From JBBRLG01 sp038231495 (GTDB lineage Bacteria; Planctomycetota; Planctomycetia; Gemmatales; Gemmataceae), in contig JBBRLG010000148.1 of assembly GCA_038231495.1 (NCBI GenBank), positions 1 to 13,481 on the forward strand: a stretch of DNA of 13,481 nucleotides, given 5' to 3'. Every line of letters begins with the position of its first letter. The first letter of the stretch is position 1. The translations under genes were made by a program, and so were the position numbers. This document shows, one piece after another, positions 4,937 to 13,481 of this stretch. The notes beneath the pieces are model-generated. The model did no database searches and was not told where the DNA came from. It saw only the letters and a list, made by a program, of their open reading frames with translations.

Positions 4937-7522
4937 CTATTTCTGAAACATCTTGTTATTCCGGTCGCCGCGCGACAGCAGGTACGCCACCAGGTCGAGG
5001 ATTTCGTCCTCCTTGAATGAGTCGAGCAGCCCTTCGGGCATCATCGACACCTTGGACTTCTCGACCGATTCCACCTTCTTGGCGTTGACGTTCACCAGGC
5101 CGTTCGGGTCGAGCATGTTGGTCATCACGATGATGTTGCCGCCGCCGTGGTTGACGATGCGACCCGTCACCGATTTGCCGTCGGTCGTGTTAATGACCAC
5201 CGCGGCGTACTGGTCGCTGACCTCCTTGCTCGGGTCGAGGATCGATTCCAACAGGTCCTTCACGCTGAAGCGGCCCGACACGATCGTCAGGTCCGGACCC
5301 TGCGCACCGCCCTCGTTGTCGAAACGGTGGCAGGTGAAGCAACTCGCCTCGCCGAACAGCCGCCGGCCGCGGTCGAAGTCGCGCTTCACCAACCCTTTCT
5401 CCACCACCGCCGTCAACTCGTCGAGCTTGTACTTCTTGATCAGCGGCCGCGCCTTGCCGACGATGGGCGCCGGTGCCAGGGGCTGCGCGCCCAGGACCGG
5501 CTTGAATTCAGCCTTTTCCTGGTCGGTCAGTGTCGCCACGGCGTCGGCCTTCATCAGGCGTAGGAACCCCTGCAAACTGCTGCCGCCCTTGAAATTGGCC
5601 GCCTTCAGATACCAGGTGAAATACTCCTTCCGCTCGGCCGGCGTCCAGCCGGTCGCCAGGATGCGCAGCGACCGGGCGTACTCCAACTGCTCCTCCTGCG
5701 TCGCCGCGTCGGCGATCATCTTCAGCGCTTTGCCCGCAATGCCGGGCGCTTCCAGGTAGACGAGCAACTGACACAATTCGGCGTTCAGGTCGCGCCCCTT
5801 GGCCGGCAAAGAGGGGTCGAAGCGCTTGACGAGCTTGGCCCGCGCCGCCTCGGACGGCTTGCCCGTGCGGTTGAACAAAACCGCGTAGACGCGCAACAGG
5901 TCGAGCCGCTGCGAGTCCGTCAGCTTCTGCCAGTCGATGCGGTCGAGCGCTTCGAGAATCGGTTCCTTGAGCGCCGCGCCCGGCACCGGGTCGGACGGCT
6001 TGCGCGGGTGGTGGAACGGGTCCTGTCCGGTCGTGCGCACCAGGGCCAGCAAGGCGTTGATAGCCTTGGCCGGGTCCGTCTCCTTCAGGGCGCGATCTTG
6101 CCATTCCTTGGGGTCCTGGTGTTCGACGGCAACGCGGGCGGCGTAGCGGACGTAGCGGTCCTCGTGGCCAAGCTGCGGCCAGGCGGTGTTGACCGCCTTC
6201 GCGTCCGGCTTGCCGTGGAACGCTTCGAGCTGGTGCCGTAGCGCGTGCAGCGGTCCGGGTGCCGGGCTGCCCTTCGACGGCTCGGTGGCTTCGTTGCCGA
6301 CGTAGGTGACGCGGTACAACCCCGACTGGGTTTTACGGCCGCCGATGGTGAAGTACAGCGCCCCGTCCTTCGGGTTGACCACCACGTCGGTCAACGGCAG
6401 CGGGGCGCCGTTGACGAACTCTTCCATCTCGCCTTTGTAGGCCGCGCCGTCGGGCGTCAGGTGCAGGGCGTACAATTTGCCATAACTCCAGTCGCACATG
6501 AACAGCGCATCCTGGTACTTCGCCGGGAACTTGGTGTCGTAGCCGAAGCAGATGCCGGTCGGCGAGCCGGGGCCGACATTGAAGACGGCGGGCAGGCTGT
6601 CCGGATAGTATGGCGGCCATTTGCCGGCACCGTTGCGCCAGCCGAACTCGCTGCCGCTGGCTGCAAGGCAGACGCGCGTCGGCCGATACCACGGCGTGTT
6701 CATGTCCCATTCCATGTCGGCGTCGTAGGTGAACAGGTCGCCGTGGCGGTTGAAGGCGGCGTCGAATTCGTTGCGATAACCGGTGCTGACCAGCTCCCAA
6801 TCCTTGCCGTCGGGGTCTACCTTGTAGATGCAGCCGCCGGGTCCGAGGACGCCGGCCATGAAGCCGTTGCCATCGCGCAGGCGCGGCAGCAGGTGGTCCT
6901 CGCCCCAAACCTGCGGCACGCGCGAGGCCGCTAGCGGCTGAACCATTTTCGTCATGTCGCCGACGACGATGTAGAGCGATTTGCCGTCGGGGGCGGGCAG
7001 GATGGCATGGACCCCGTGCTCGCCGTGGCCATCCAGGCCGTGCAGGAATTCGGGCTTCTCGAAGGTGTCGCCGCCGTCCTTGGACCGAACGCGGTGCAGG
7101 CCGCGCTTCGGCTTCACGTTATTGACGGTCACCTCCTCGTTGACCATTACATAGAGGCTGTCGAACGCCCACAGCAGGCCGTGAGCGCCGCCGAGCGGCA
7201 GGTCGAGCTTTTCAACTTTGGTGTCGCCGGTCTTGCCGCCGACGGCCGGCGGCGTGACGCGGTAGAGCGGGCCGTTCTGGTCGGAGACGATGAGCCGGCC
7301 CTTGGGGTCCACGCAGAGGTTGACCCACGAACCTTGGTCTTCTTTGGGCACCGAGTAGAGCAGCTCGGCCTTGAAATCCTTTTTGACTTTGAGGGTCTCC
7401 GCGGCGGTGGCGGCCGGCTGCTTGGCGGCGGCAGGCGGGTTTTTCGGCGGGGTCTTGTCGTCGGCGGCGAGGGGGAGGGTCAGCACCAGCGCCAACCCCA
7501 TCAGGGAGAGCGTTCGCAACAC
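4937..7522 (-). CDS. PVC-type heme-binding c-type cytochrome protein, secreted
   Basis: The 861-residue product begins with a signal peptide (MLRTLSLMGLALVLTLPLAA, cleavage probably near 20) followed by a Pro/Ala/Lys-rich linker. Residues about 45-410 look like a beta-propeller of the membrane-bound dehydrogenase or glucose/sorbosone-dehydrogenase kind. Residues about 430-690 are helical repeats. Residues about 710-860 form a single-heme cytochrome c domain with CFTCH at 728-732 and Met827 or Met828 (SMMPEG) as the likely sixth ligand. This layout matches the Pirellula/Verrucomicrobium-type heme-binding family (TIGR02603), proposed to oxidise sugars or related compounds outside the cytoplasm and pass electrons on through the heme; no substrate is established. 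The GTG start at 7522 is supported by AGGAG 7 bases before it and by the signal peptide. The gene appears to be transcribed alone. Confidence 0.9.
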   Translation of the reverse strand: MLRTLSLMGLALVLTLPLAADDKTPPKNPPAAAKQPAATAAETLKVKKDFKAELLYSVPKEDQGSWVNLCVDPKGRLIVSDQNGPLYRVTPPAVGGKTGDTKVEKLDLPLGGAHGLLWAFDSLYVMVNEEVTVNNVKPKRGLHRVRSKDGGDTFEKPEFLHGLDGHGEHGVHAILPAPDGKSLYIVVGDMTKMVQPLAASRVPQVWGEDHLLPRLRDGNGFMAGVLGPGGCIYKVDPDGKDWELVSTGYRNEFDAAFNRHGDLFTYDADMEWDMNTPWYRPTRVCLAASGSEFGWRNGAGKWPPYYPDSLPAVFNVGPGSPTGICFGYDTKFPAKYQDALFMCDWSYGKLYALHLTPDGAAYKGEMEEFVNGAPLPLTDVVVNPKDGALYFTIGGRKTQSGLYRVTYVGNEATEPSKGSPAPGPLHALRHQLEAFHGKPDAKAVNTAWPQLGHEDRYVRYAARVAVEHQDPKEWQDRALKETDPAKAINALLALVRTTGQDPFHHPRKPSDPVPGAALKEPILEALDRIDWQKLTDSQRLDLLRVYAVLFNRTGKPSEAARAKLVKRFDPSLPAKGRDLNAELCQLLVYLEAPGIAGKALKMIADAATQEEQLEYARSLRILATGWTPAERKEYFTWYLKAANFKGGSSLQGFLRLMKADAVATLTDQEKAEFKPVLGAQPLAPAPIVGKARPLIKKYKLDELTAVVEKGLVKRDFDRGRRLFGEASCFTCHRFDNEGGAQGPDLTIVSGRFSVKDLLESILDPSKEVSDQYAAVVINTTDGKSVTGRIVNHGGGNIIVMTNMLDPNGLVNVNAKKVESVEKSKVSMMPEGLLDSFKEDEILDLVAYLLSRGDRNNKMFQK

Positions 7523-7563
7523 GGTACAACTCCTGTCGGAAGGAAGGTTATCGGCTGCTACCG

Positions 7564-7591
7564 ATTGTATGGCTTCTCCTCCCGGACGGAA
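7564..7591 (-). promoter_or_regulatory. Weak candidate promoter for the heme-binding protein gene
   Basis: TACAAT on the minus strand (7569-7564) is a good -10 box. The -35 position 16 bases upstream is TTCCGT (7591-7586), a poor match. The site lies about 42 bases before the GTG start, in the 113-base gap after the glycosyltransferase gene. A short GGCTTC/GAAGCC inverted repeat (7571-7594) overlaps it. Confidence 0.3.
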
Positions 7592-7635
7592 GCCGGTTCG
7601 CCGAAAGCGTCGGACGTTGCCGCTGGCAGTTTAGT

Positions 7636-9339
7636 TCACGGTTCACAACTTTCCGACGGCTCCAGCGCCTTGCGCCGCGGCGGCAGACCGTCGCCCGGCG
7701 TCGTCCGCGGCACGAAGCGAAAGATTTCCACGTAATCCGTACACAACTCCTTGCCGGTGTTCCGCAGACGCACTTGCGGGATCGATTCATGACTTATCAG
7801 GTCGTATTTATCCTGCATCTCGTCGAGCCAGTCCTGCAAGGCGTCCTCGTCGAAAGGGTAACTGGGGCAGCGGTACAGCACGCAACGCAGCGGGTGGGTT
7901 GCGGCTATTTGCTCCCACTGGACCGGCTCGCCCGCCGCGCGGCGCGGGGAGTAGATGCGCTGGTTACACAGGTACTCGGCCGAGAAGCTCAACTGCCGGT
8001 AGGTGTCGGGCGAGAAGTTGCGTCCCAGGTCAGTCTTCACGCACACCGCTTCGCCCTCGCGTTCGGCGTTGAACCAGAACCACTGGGCGAAGGCGCGGGC
8101 GCGCTCGTCGCCGGCGTTCTTGTACGGCGTGGCCAGGTCGCGGGCCACGGTGACGCCGCCCACGAGCGCCAGTGTCGCGAGGGTGCCGAACAGCCACCGT
8201 TCGGGCCGCCAGCCGCGCCTGGCCGCCCAAGTCAGCAGTACCGCCATGCCGTAGCCGATGAGCATGCACAGGAACGGGGCCATGTAAAAGTTCAAGCGGA
8301 TGTTGCCGCCGTAGGGAAAACGCCGCAGGGCCGCGGCGACGAAAGTGACGGCGAGGGGGGCCAGGCACAGGACCAGAAACCACCCTTGCTTGCGGCGGGC
8401 CAGGGCGACGAGGCCGGCGATCCAGAAGATTGTGGACAGGGTACTCTGGTAGGGCGAGCCGCCCGCGGGGTAAGCAATGATGTCGCCGGTGTGCGTGTGG
8501 ACCAGCCATTGGCCGAACGCCAGCACGCCCGTGCGCGGCGGAAAGTGTTCCTGCCACATCTCGCGCATCGGTTCCAGTTCCGACGCTTCCTGGCCGCGGA
8601 TGCACAGGAAATAGAGGGCACCGAAACTAACCAGCAGTGCCGCGGTGTAAACGGCCCACGGCGCGAGGCTCTCCCAACGCCGCTGCCGGCCTATCACCCA
8701 CGCCGCGGCAAGGCACAAACCACCGCCGAGCATGACCGCGCCGTACGACAGCCCGACCGCGACCGGGATCGCCGCCGCCAGTGCCCACAGCCACGCGGTT
8801 CGCCCCGGATTTTGCAACCAGTTGACCGTGAGGGAGACGAGGACCAGCGCGACGAACAGGTCCACGCCGTACGGCTTGGCCTCGGCGGCGTAGCGGATCG
8901 TGCCGTAGGTGACGGAAAAGACGGCCACCGCCAACAGTCGCGGCAACCCTTCCAGGCACTGCCGGGCCAGCCGCCAGAAGAGCAACAGGCTGCCGAGTGC
9001 CGCGAGGAAGGGGACGAGCCGTAGCGACAACTCGCTGAATCCCAGGAGCTTCACCACGCCGAGCTGCATCCACAGGAAGAAAACCGGGGCCACCTGATGG
9101 TAGTCGAGCGGCTGCATCAGGCCGCGAAAGTCGCGGTCGATGAGGTTGACGCAGAGGAAGGATTCGTCCTCCCACAGCGGAAAGCGCAGGAAGTAGCGCA
9201 CGCACCGCGCGACCAACCCCAGGACGACGAACGCGCGGACCAGTTGATCCAGCCGGAGCGGGCTGAGTAACGGGCTTGGGCCTTCGGGTGTCGCCAGGGG
9301 AAACAGCGGCGCGTCCGCGACCGTGGCAGGTGGTGCCAT
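7636..9339 (-). CDS. Polytopic glycosyltransferase-39-like membrane protein
   Basis: The protein has 567 residues from the ATG at 9339. That start is preferred over 9366 because GAGG lies 7 bases before it, while the upstream ATG has no ribosome site. After about 30 cytoplasmic residues come roughly ten hydrophobic helices, for example near 33-50, 107-125, 157-173, 182-215, 225-246, 300-315, 320-337, 350-371 and 383-399. The first loop carries LWEDES with Glu57-Asp58-Glu59, the acidic pair expected in GT-C enzymes of the ArnT/PMT kind, followed by LDYHQVAPVFFLW (78-90). YAAEAKPYGVD (150-160) is a further family block. A soluble C-terminal domain of about 165 residues follows. Such enzymes transfer sugars from polyprenyl-phosphate carriers to proteins, lipids or cell-surface glycans. 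Donor and acceptor cannot be told from sequence. Confidence 0.8.
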   Translation of the reverse strand: MAPPATVADAPLFPLATPEGPSPLLSPLRLDQLVRAFVVLGLVARCVRYFLRFPLWEDESFLCVNLIDRDFRGLMQPLDYHQVAPVFFLWMQLGVVKLLGFSELSLRLVPFLAALGSLLLFWRLARQCLEGLPRLLAVAVFSVTYGTIRYAAEAKPYGVDLFVALVLVSLTVNWLQNPGRTAWLWALAAAIPVAVGLSYGAVMLGGGLCLAAAWVIGRQRRWESLAPWAVYTAALLVSFGALYFLCIRGQEASELEPMREMWQEHFPPRTGVLAFGQWLVHTHTGDIIAYPAGGSPYQSTLSTIFWIAGLVALARRKQGWFLVLCLAPLAVTFVAAALRRFPYGGNIRLNFYMAPFLCMLIGYGMAVLLTWAARRGWRPERWLFGTLATLALVGGVTVARDLATPYKNAGDERARAFAQWFWFNAEREGEAVCVKTDLGRNFSPDTYRQLSFSAEYLCNQRIYSPRRAAGEPVQWEQIAATHPLRCVLYRCPSYPFDEDALQDWLDEMQDKYDLISHESIPQVRLRNTGKELCTDYVEIFRFVPRTTPGDGLPPRRKALEPSESCEP

Positions 9340-9395
9340 GAATGATCCTCGATTCCTTTCGAGCATTTTCAGCGTCTTCGCTTTCGGGCATCCGT

Positions 9396-9423
9396 ATTAT
9401 TTTCACCGCCGCTCTGGACGCAA
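9396..9423 (-). promoter_or_regulatory. Putative promoter for the glycosyltransferase gene
   Basis: On the minus strand TTGCGT (9423-9418) and AATAAT (9401-9396, five of six matches to TATAAT) are 16 bases apart. The predicted transcript would have a leader of about 50 bases containing GAGG before the ATG at 9339. It lies in the 137-base divergent gap shared with the nuclease gene. Confidence 0.4.
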
Positions 9424-9464
9424 TACCAATCGCCCGGCGCAGGGCGTCCTGGCCTGGCGCACGG

Positions 9465-9470
9465 TAGAAT
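9465..9470 (+). promoter_or_regulatory. Possible -10 element for leaderless transcription of the beta-CASP gene
   Basis: TAGAAT ends only 6 bases before the ATG at 9477, and no Shine-Dalgarno sequence is present. A transcript from it would start at or beside the initiation codon. No good -35 box is seen. Confidence 0.35.
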
Positions 9471-9476
9471 AGAACC

Positions 9477-10895
9477 ATGCCGACAAACCCCACCCCACTC
9501 GCCGGGCCGACGGTCACGTTCTGGGGCGCCGCGCAGACCGTTACCGGCTCGATGCACCAGCTCGACGCCTGCGGCCAAACCCTGTTGCTCGACTGCGGGC
9601 TGTTCCAGGGGTCGCGCGCCGAGGGCCAACGCCGCAACCGGGCGTTCCCGTTTCGGCCGAAGGACATCGATGCGGTGCTGCTCAGCCACGCCCACATCGA
9701 CCACTGCGGCAACCTGCCCAACCTCGTCAAGCAGGGGTTCACCGGACCGAACTACTGCACGCCCGCCACCCGCGCGCTTGCCGGCGTCATGCTCGGCGAC
9801 GCCGCCAAGATTCAGGAGGAGGACGCCGCCTACCTCGACCGGAAGCGCGCCCGCGGCGCGCCGAAGGTTGAACCGCTCTACGACGGCCGCGACGTGTACC
9901 GCACCTTGCTGCGGTTCAAGGCGGTTCCTTATGACACCCCGATGTCAGTCGGCAAGGGTTTGCAAGCGACCTTCGTGGACGCCGGGCACCTGCTCGGCTC
10001 CGCGATGATTAGCCTCTGCATCGACGCGGCCGGCGGCGAGCGGCGCTTGACGTTCACCGGCGACCTGGGCCGGCCCGGCCTGCCGATCCTGCGCGACCCG
10101 GCACCGGTCCCGCCGGGCGATCTGCTCGTCAGCGAAAGCACCTACGGCGGCCACACGCACGAAACGGTCGAAGAAACGGCCGAGCGCCTGGGCGCGGTCG
10201 TGCGCCGTACGGCGGCCCGCGGCGGCAAGATCATCGTCCCGGCCTTCAGCGTCGGCCGCACGCAGACCATCGTTTATTTTCTGCACCAGCTCATCGCCTC
10301 CGGCCGGCTGCCGGCGTTGCCCGTCTACGTCGATAGCCCGATGGCGGTGCGGGCCACCGAAGTGTTCCAGGCTCACCCGGAGTGCTTCAACGCCGAGGCG
10401 CTACGCCTGCGCGACGAACACCCCGAACTGTTCGGCGAGCAGCACGTCCACTACGTCGATAAGGTCCACGAGAGCATCGCGCTCAACCGGCGGACGGAGC
10501 CGTGCGTCATCCTCTCGGCCAGCGGCATGTGCGAGGCGGGCCGCGTCTTGCACCACCTCAAGCACAACATCGAGGACCCGCGGGCCACGATCCTGATCGC
10601 CGGCTACCAGGCGGCAAACACGCTCGGCCGACGGCTAGTGGACCGGCGGCCGGAAGTGCACATCCTGGGGCGGGCGTTCGCGCTCAAGGCCGAGGTGGTG
10701 GTGCTCAACGGCCTGTCCAGCCACGCCGACCACGACGGCCTGTTGCGTAGCCTGGGGCCGTTGGCGGCGACGACCGCAAGGCTCCGCCTGGTCCACGGCG
10801 AGCCGGACCGGGCGGCGACGCTTGCCAGGGGCTTGCGGGAGATCGGGTTCGCGGACGTTGCCGTCCCGGAGCGCGGGGAGAGCGTGGAGGTTTAA
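9477..10895 (+). CDS. Beta-CASP metallo-beta-lactamase ribonuclease, CPSF73-like
   Basis: This 472-residue cytoplasmic protein carries the zinc motifs of the metallo-beta-lactamase fold: HAHIDH at 71-76, His171 (DAGHLLGSA) and Asp196 (FTGDLGRP). The inserted beta-CASP domain follows, with SEST at 219-222 (motif A, Glu220), PAFSVGRTQ (255-263), SASGMCEAGRVLHHLKHN with the likely motif-B histidine near 360-363, and SSHADH (414-420) containing motif C. The set marks nucleic-acid-processing enzymes related to eukaryotic CPSF-73 and to Thermus TTHA0252, not hydrolases of small molecules. The likely role is endo- or exonucleolytic RNA processing. Length matches the compact bacterial form without KH domains. 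All key residues appear intact. The gene is divergent from the glycosyltransferase and convergent with the molybdoenzyme, so it is its own transcription unit. The ATG at 9477 has no ribosome site. Confidence 0.9.
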   Translation: MPTNPTPLAGPTVTFWGAAQTVTGSMHQLDACGQTLLLDCGLFQGSRAEGQRRNRAFPFRPKDIDAVLLSHAHIDHCGNLPNLVKQGFTGPNYCTPATRALAGVMLGDAAKIQEEDAAYLDRKRARGAPKVEPLYDGRDVYRTLLRFKAVPYDTPMSVGKGLQATFVDAGHLLGSAMISLCIDAAGGERRLTFTGDLGRPGLPILRDPAPVPPGDLLVSESTYGGHTHETVEETAERLGAVVRRTAARGGKIIVPAFSVGRTQTIVYFLHQLIASGRLPALPVYVDSPMAVRATEVFQAHPECFNAEALRLRDEHPELFGEQHVHYVDKVHESIALNRRTEPCVILSASGMCEAGRVLHHLKHNIEDPRATILIAGYQAANTLGRRLVDRRPEVHILGRAFALKAEVVVLNGLSSHADHDGLLRSLGPLAATTARLRLVHGEPDRAATLARGLREIGFADVAVPERGESVEV

Positions 10896-10962
10896 GGGCC
10901 GTTTCGCACGTTCGTGAGCAGCCCGATGTCCGCGCCTTTCCGCTTCGGCTTCTTCTTACCCT

Positions 10963-10987
10963 CCTTCATCCTTACATCCTTCATCCT

Positions 10988-11005
<18 letters not shown>
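10963..11005. repeat. Heptamer tandem repeat CCTTCAT across a stop codon
   Basis: About six imperfect copies of CCTTCAT (AAGGATG on the minus strand) run through 10963-11005, with one extra base after the second unit. The stop codon of the molybdoenzyme (10988-10990) and its last few codons lie inside the array. Copy-number change could alter the C-terminal end. No hairpin terminator is visible between the two convergent genes. Confidence 0.7.
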
Positions 11006-13219
<2,214 letters not shown>

Positions 13220-13292
13220 TGCCGCCCTTCCGGTCGTTAAGGATCGCTGATGAACTAACTACCCGCTTTCTCGGTGGACGGTCGCGCTCCTT

Positions 13293-13344
13293 TACCGCGA
13301 AGCGGTTAGACAACAGAGCCGGGGGTCGCGTACTCGCGCACCCC
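13293..13344 (+). repeat. Two-hairpin repeat, copy 3 (truncated)
   Basis: This matches 4573-4624 at 50 of 52 positions, with both differences in the linker after the small hairpin. The last bases of the large stem are missing. It ends 7 bases from the stop codon of the partial gene at the right edge, so on the minus strand the large hairpin would form right after that gene and could act as its transcript end. Confidence 0.8.
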
Positions 13345-13351
13345 ATACGCA

Positions 13352-13481
13352 TCAAGTTAAGCAGAAGTCCAAGAGTTCCACGTCGTTAAGTAATTCAAAG
13401 GTTCCCGCTTTGGCACGTTTGTCACGCTTACAGGTCTTCGCAAAAGTCTGACGCATGTCAGCGAGTACACGCTCCAAGTCC
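13352..13481 (-). CDS. Unidentified gene, C-terminal 42 codons only
   Basis: A minus-strand frame is open from the window edge to a TGA at 13352-13354. It encodes 42 residues rich in Lys, Arg and acidic side chains, starting DLERVLADMRQTFAKTCKRD and ending in LLDFCLT. I do not recognise the family. By hand count, GC is about 48% (63 of 130), well below the neighbouring genes, and codon choice is more relaxed, which suggests a different origin such as transfer or a mobile element. A chance open frame of this length is possible, so the call is tentative. Confidence 0.45.
   Translation of the reverse strand, partial: DLERVLADMRQTFAKTCKRDKRAKAGTFELLNDVELLDFCLT

Noticed and set aside
4363..5020. 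Open frame continuing from the transposase-like start through the repeats
   Set aside because: After the first 15 or so residues the frame passes through inverted and direct repeats and then into the antisense of the heme-binding protein gene. It shows no conserved protein.
7774..9024. 416-codon plus-strand open frame opposite the glycosyltransferase
   Set aside because: Composition is shadow-like (Gln, Arg and Gly rich), and the minus strand shows regular membrane helices and GT-C motifs.
9340..9366. Upstream ATG of the glycosyltransferase at 9366
   Set aside because: No ribosome site precedes it, and the GAGG used by the ATG at 9339 lies inside this extension.

Overview
The window is GC-rich chromosomal DNA that most resembles a planctomycete, probably of the Gemmataceae group. 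The clearest sign is the 861-residue secreted protein at 4937-7522, which joins a beta-propeller, a helical-repeat region and a C-terminal CxxCH cytochrome domain; this architecture is characteristic of the Planctomycetes-Verrucomicrobia lineage. A Uma2 nuclease, many structured repeats between genes and weak use of Shine-Dalgarno sites fit the same picture. The assignment rests on family recognition, not on a search.

Layout. Positions 1-206 hold no recognised gene but carry a perfect 29-bp hairpin. On the minus strand, reading from right to left, come an AAA+ ATPase of the magnesium-chelatase/MoxR type (2725-4146), a Uma2-family nuclease (1999-2679) and a VWA-domain protein (207-1910). Positions 4213-4936 contain an apparent IS3-type transposase start and a dense set of inverted and direct repeats with no intact gene. 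Next on the minus strand are the heme-binding protein (4937-7522) and a polytopic glycosyltransferase-39-like protein (7636-9339). A beta-CASP metallo-beta-lactamase nuclease (9477-10895, plus strand) is divergent from the glycosyltransferase. It converges on a molybdopterin oxidoreductase that is probably an assimilatory nitrate reductase catalytic subunit (10988-13219, minus). The right edge has another copy of the structured repeat and the last 42 codons of an unidentified AT-richer gene (13352-13481, minus).

How the genes work together. The ATPase and the VWA protein are a recognisable two-component pair: an AAA+ ring motor and a MIDAS-containing partner, as in Mg-chelatase I/D subunits and MoxR-VWA systems. 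The nuclease gene lies between them with its own plausible promoter and a hairpin at its 3' end, so it may be an insertion or a third component. The other genes look like independent units: extracytoplasmic redox or carbohydrate-related chemistry, envelope glycosylation, RNA processing and nitrogen assimilation.

No complete unknown defence or mobile system can be shown from the sequence. The best candidates for a second look are the AAA/Uma2/VWA arrangement and the family of two-hairpin repeats at 4571, 4752 and 13293.
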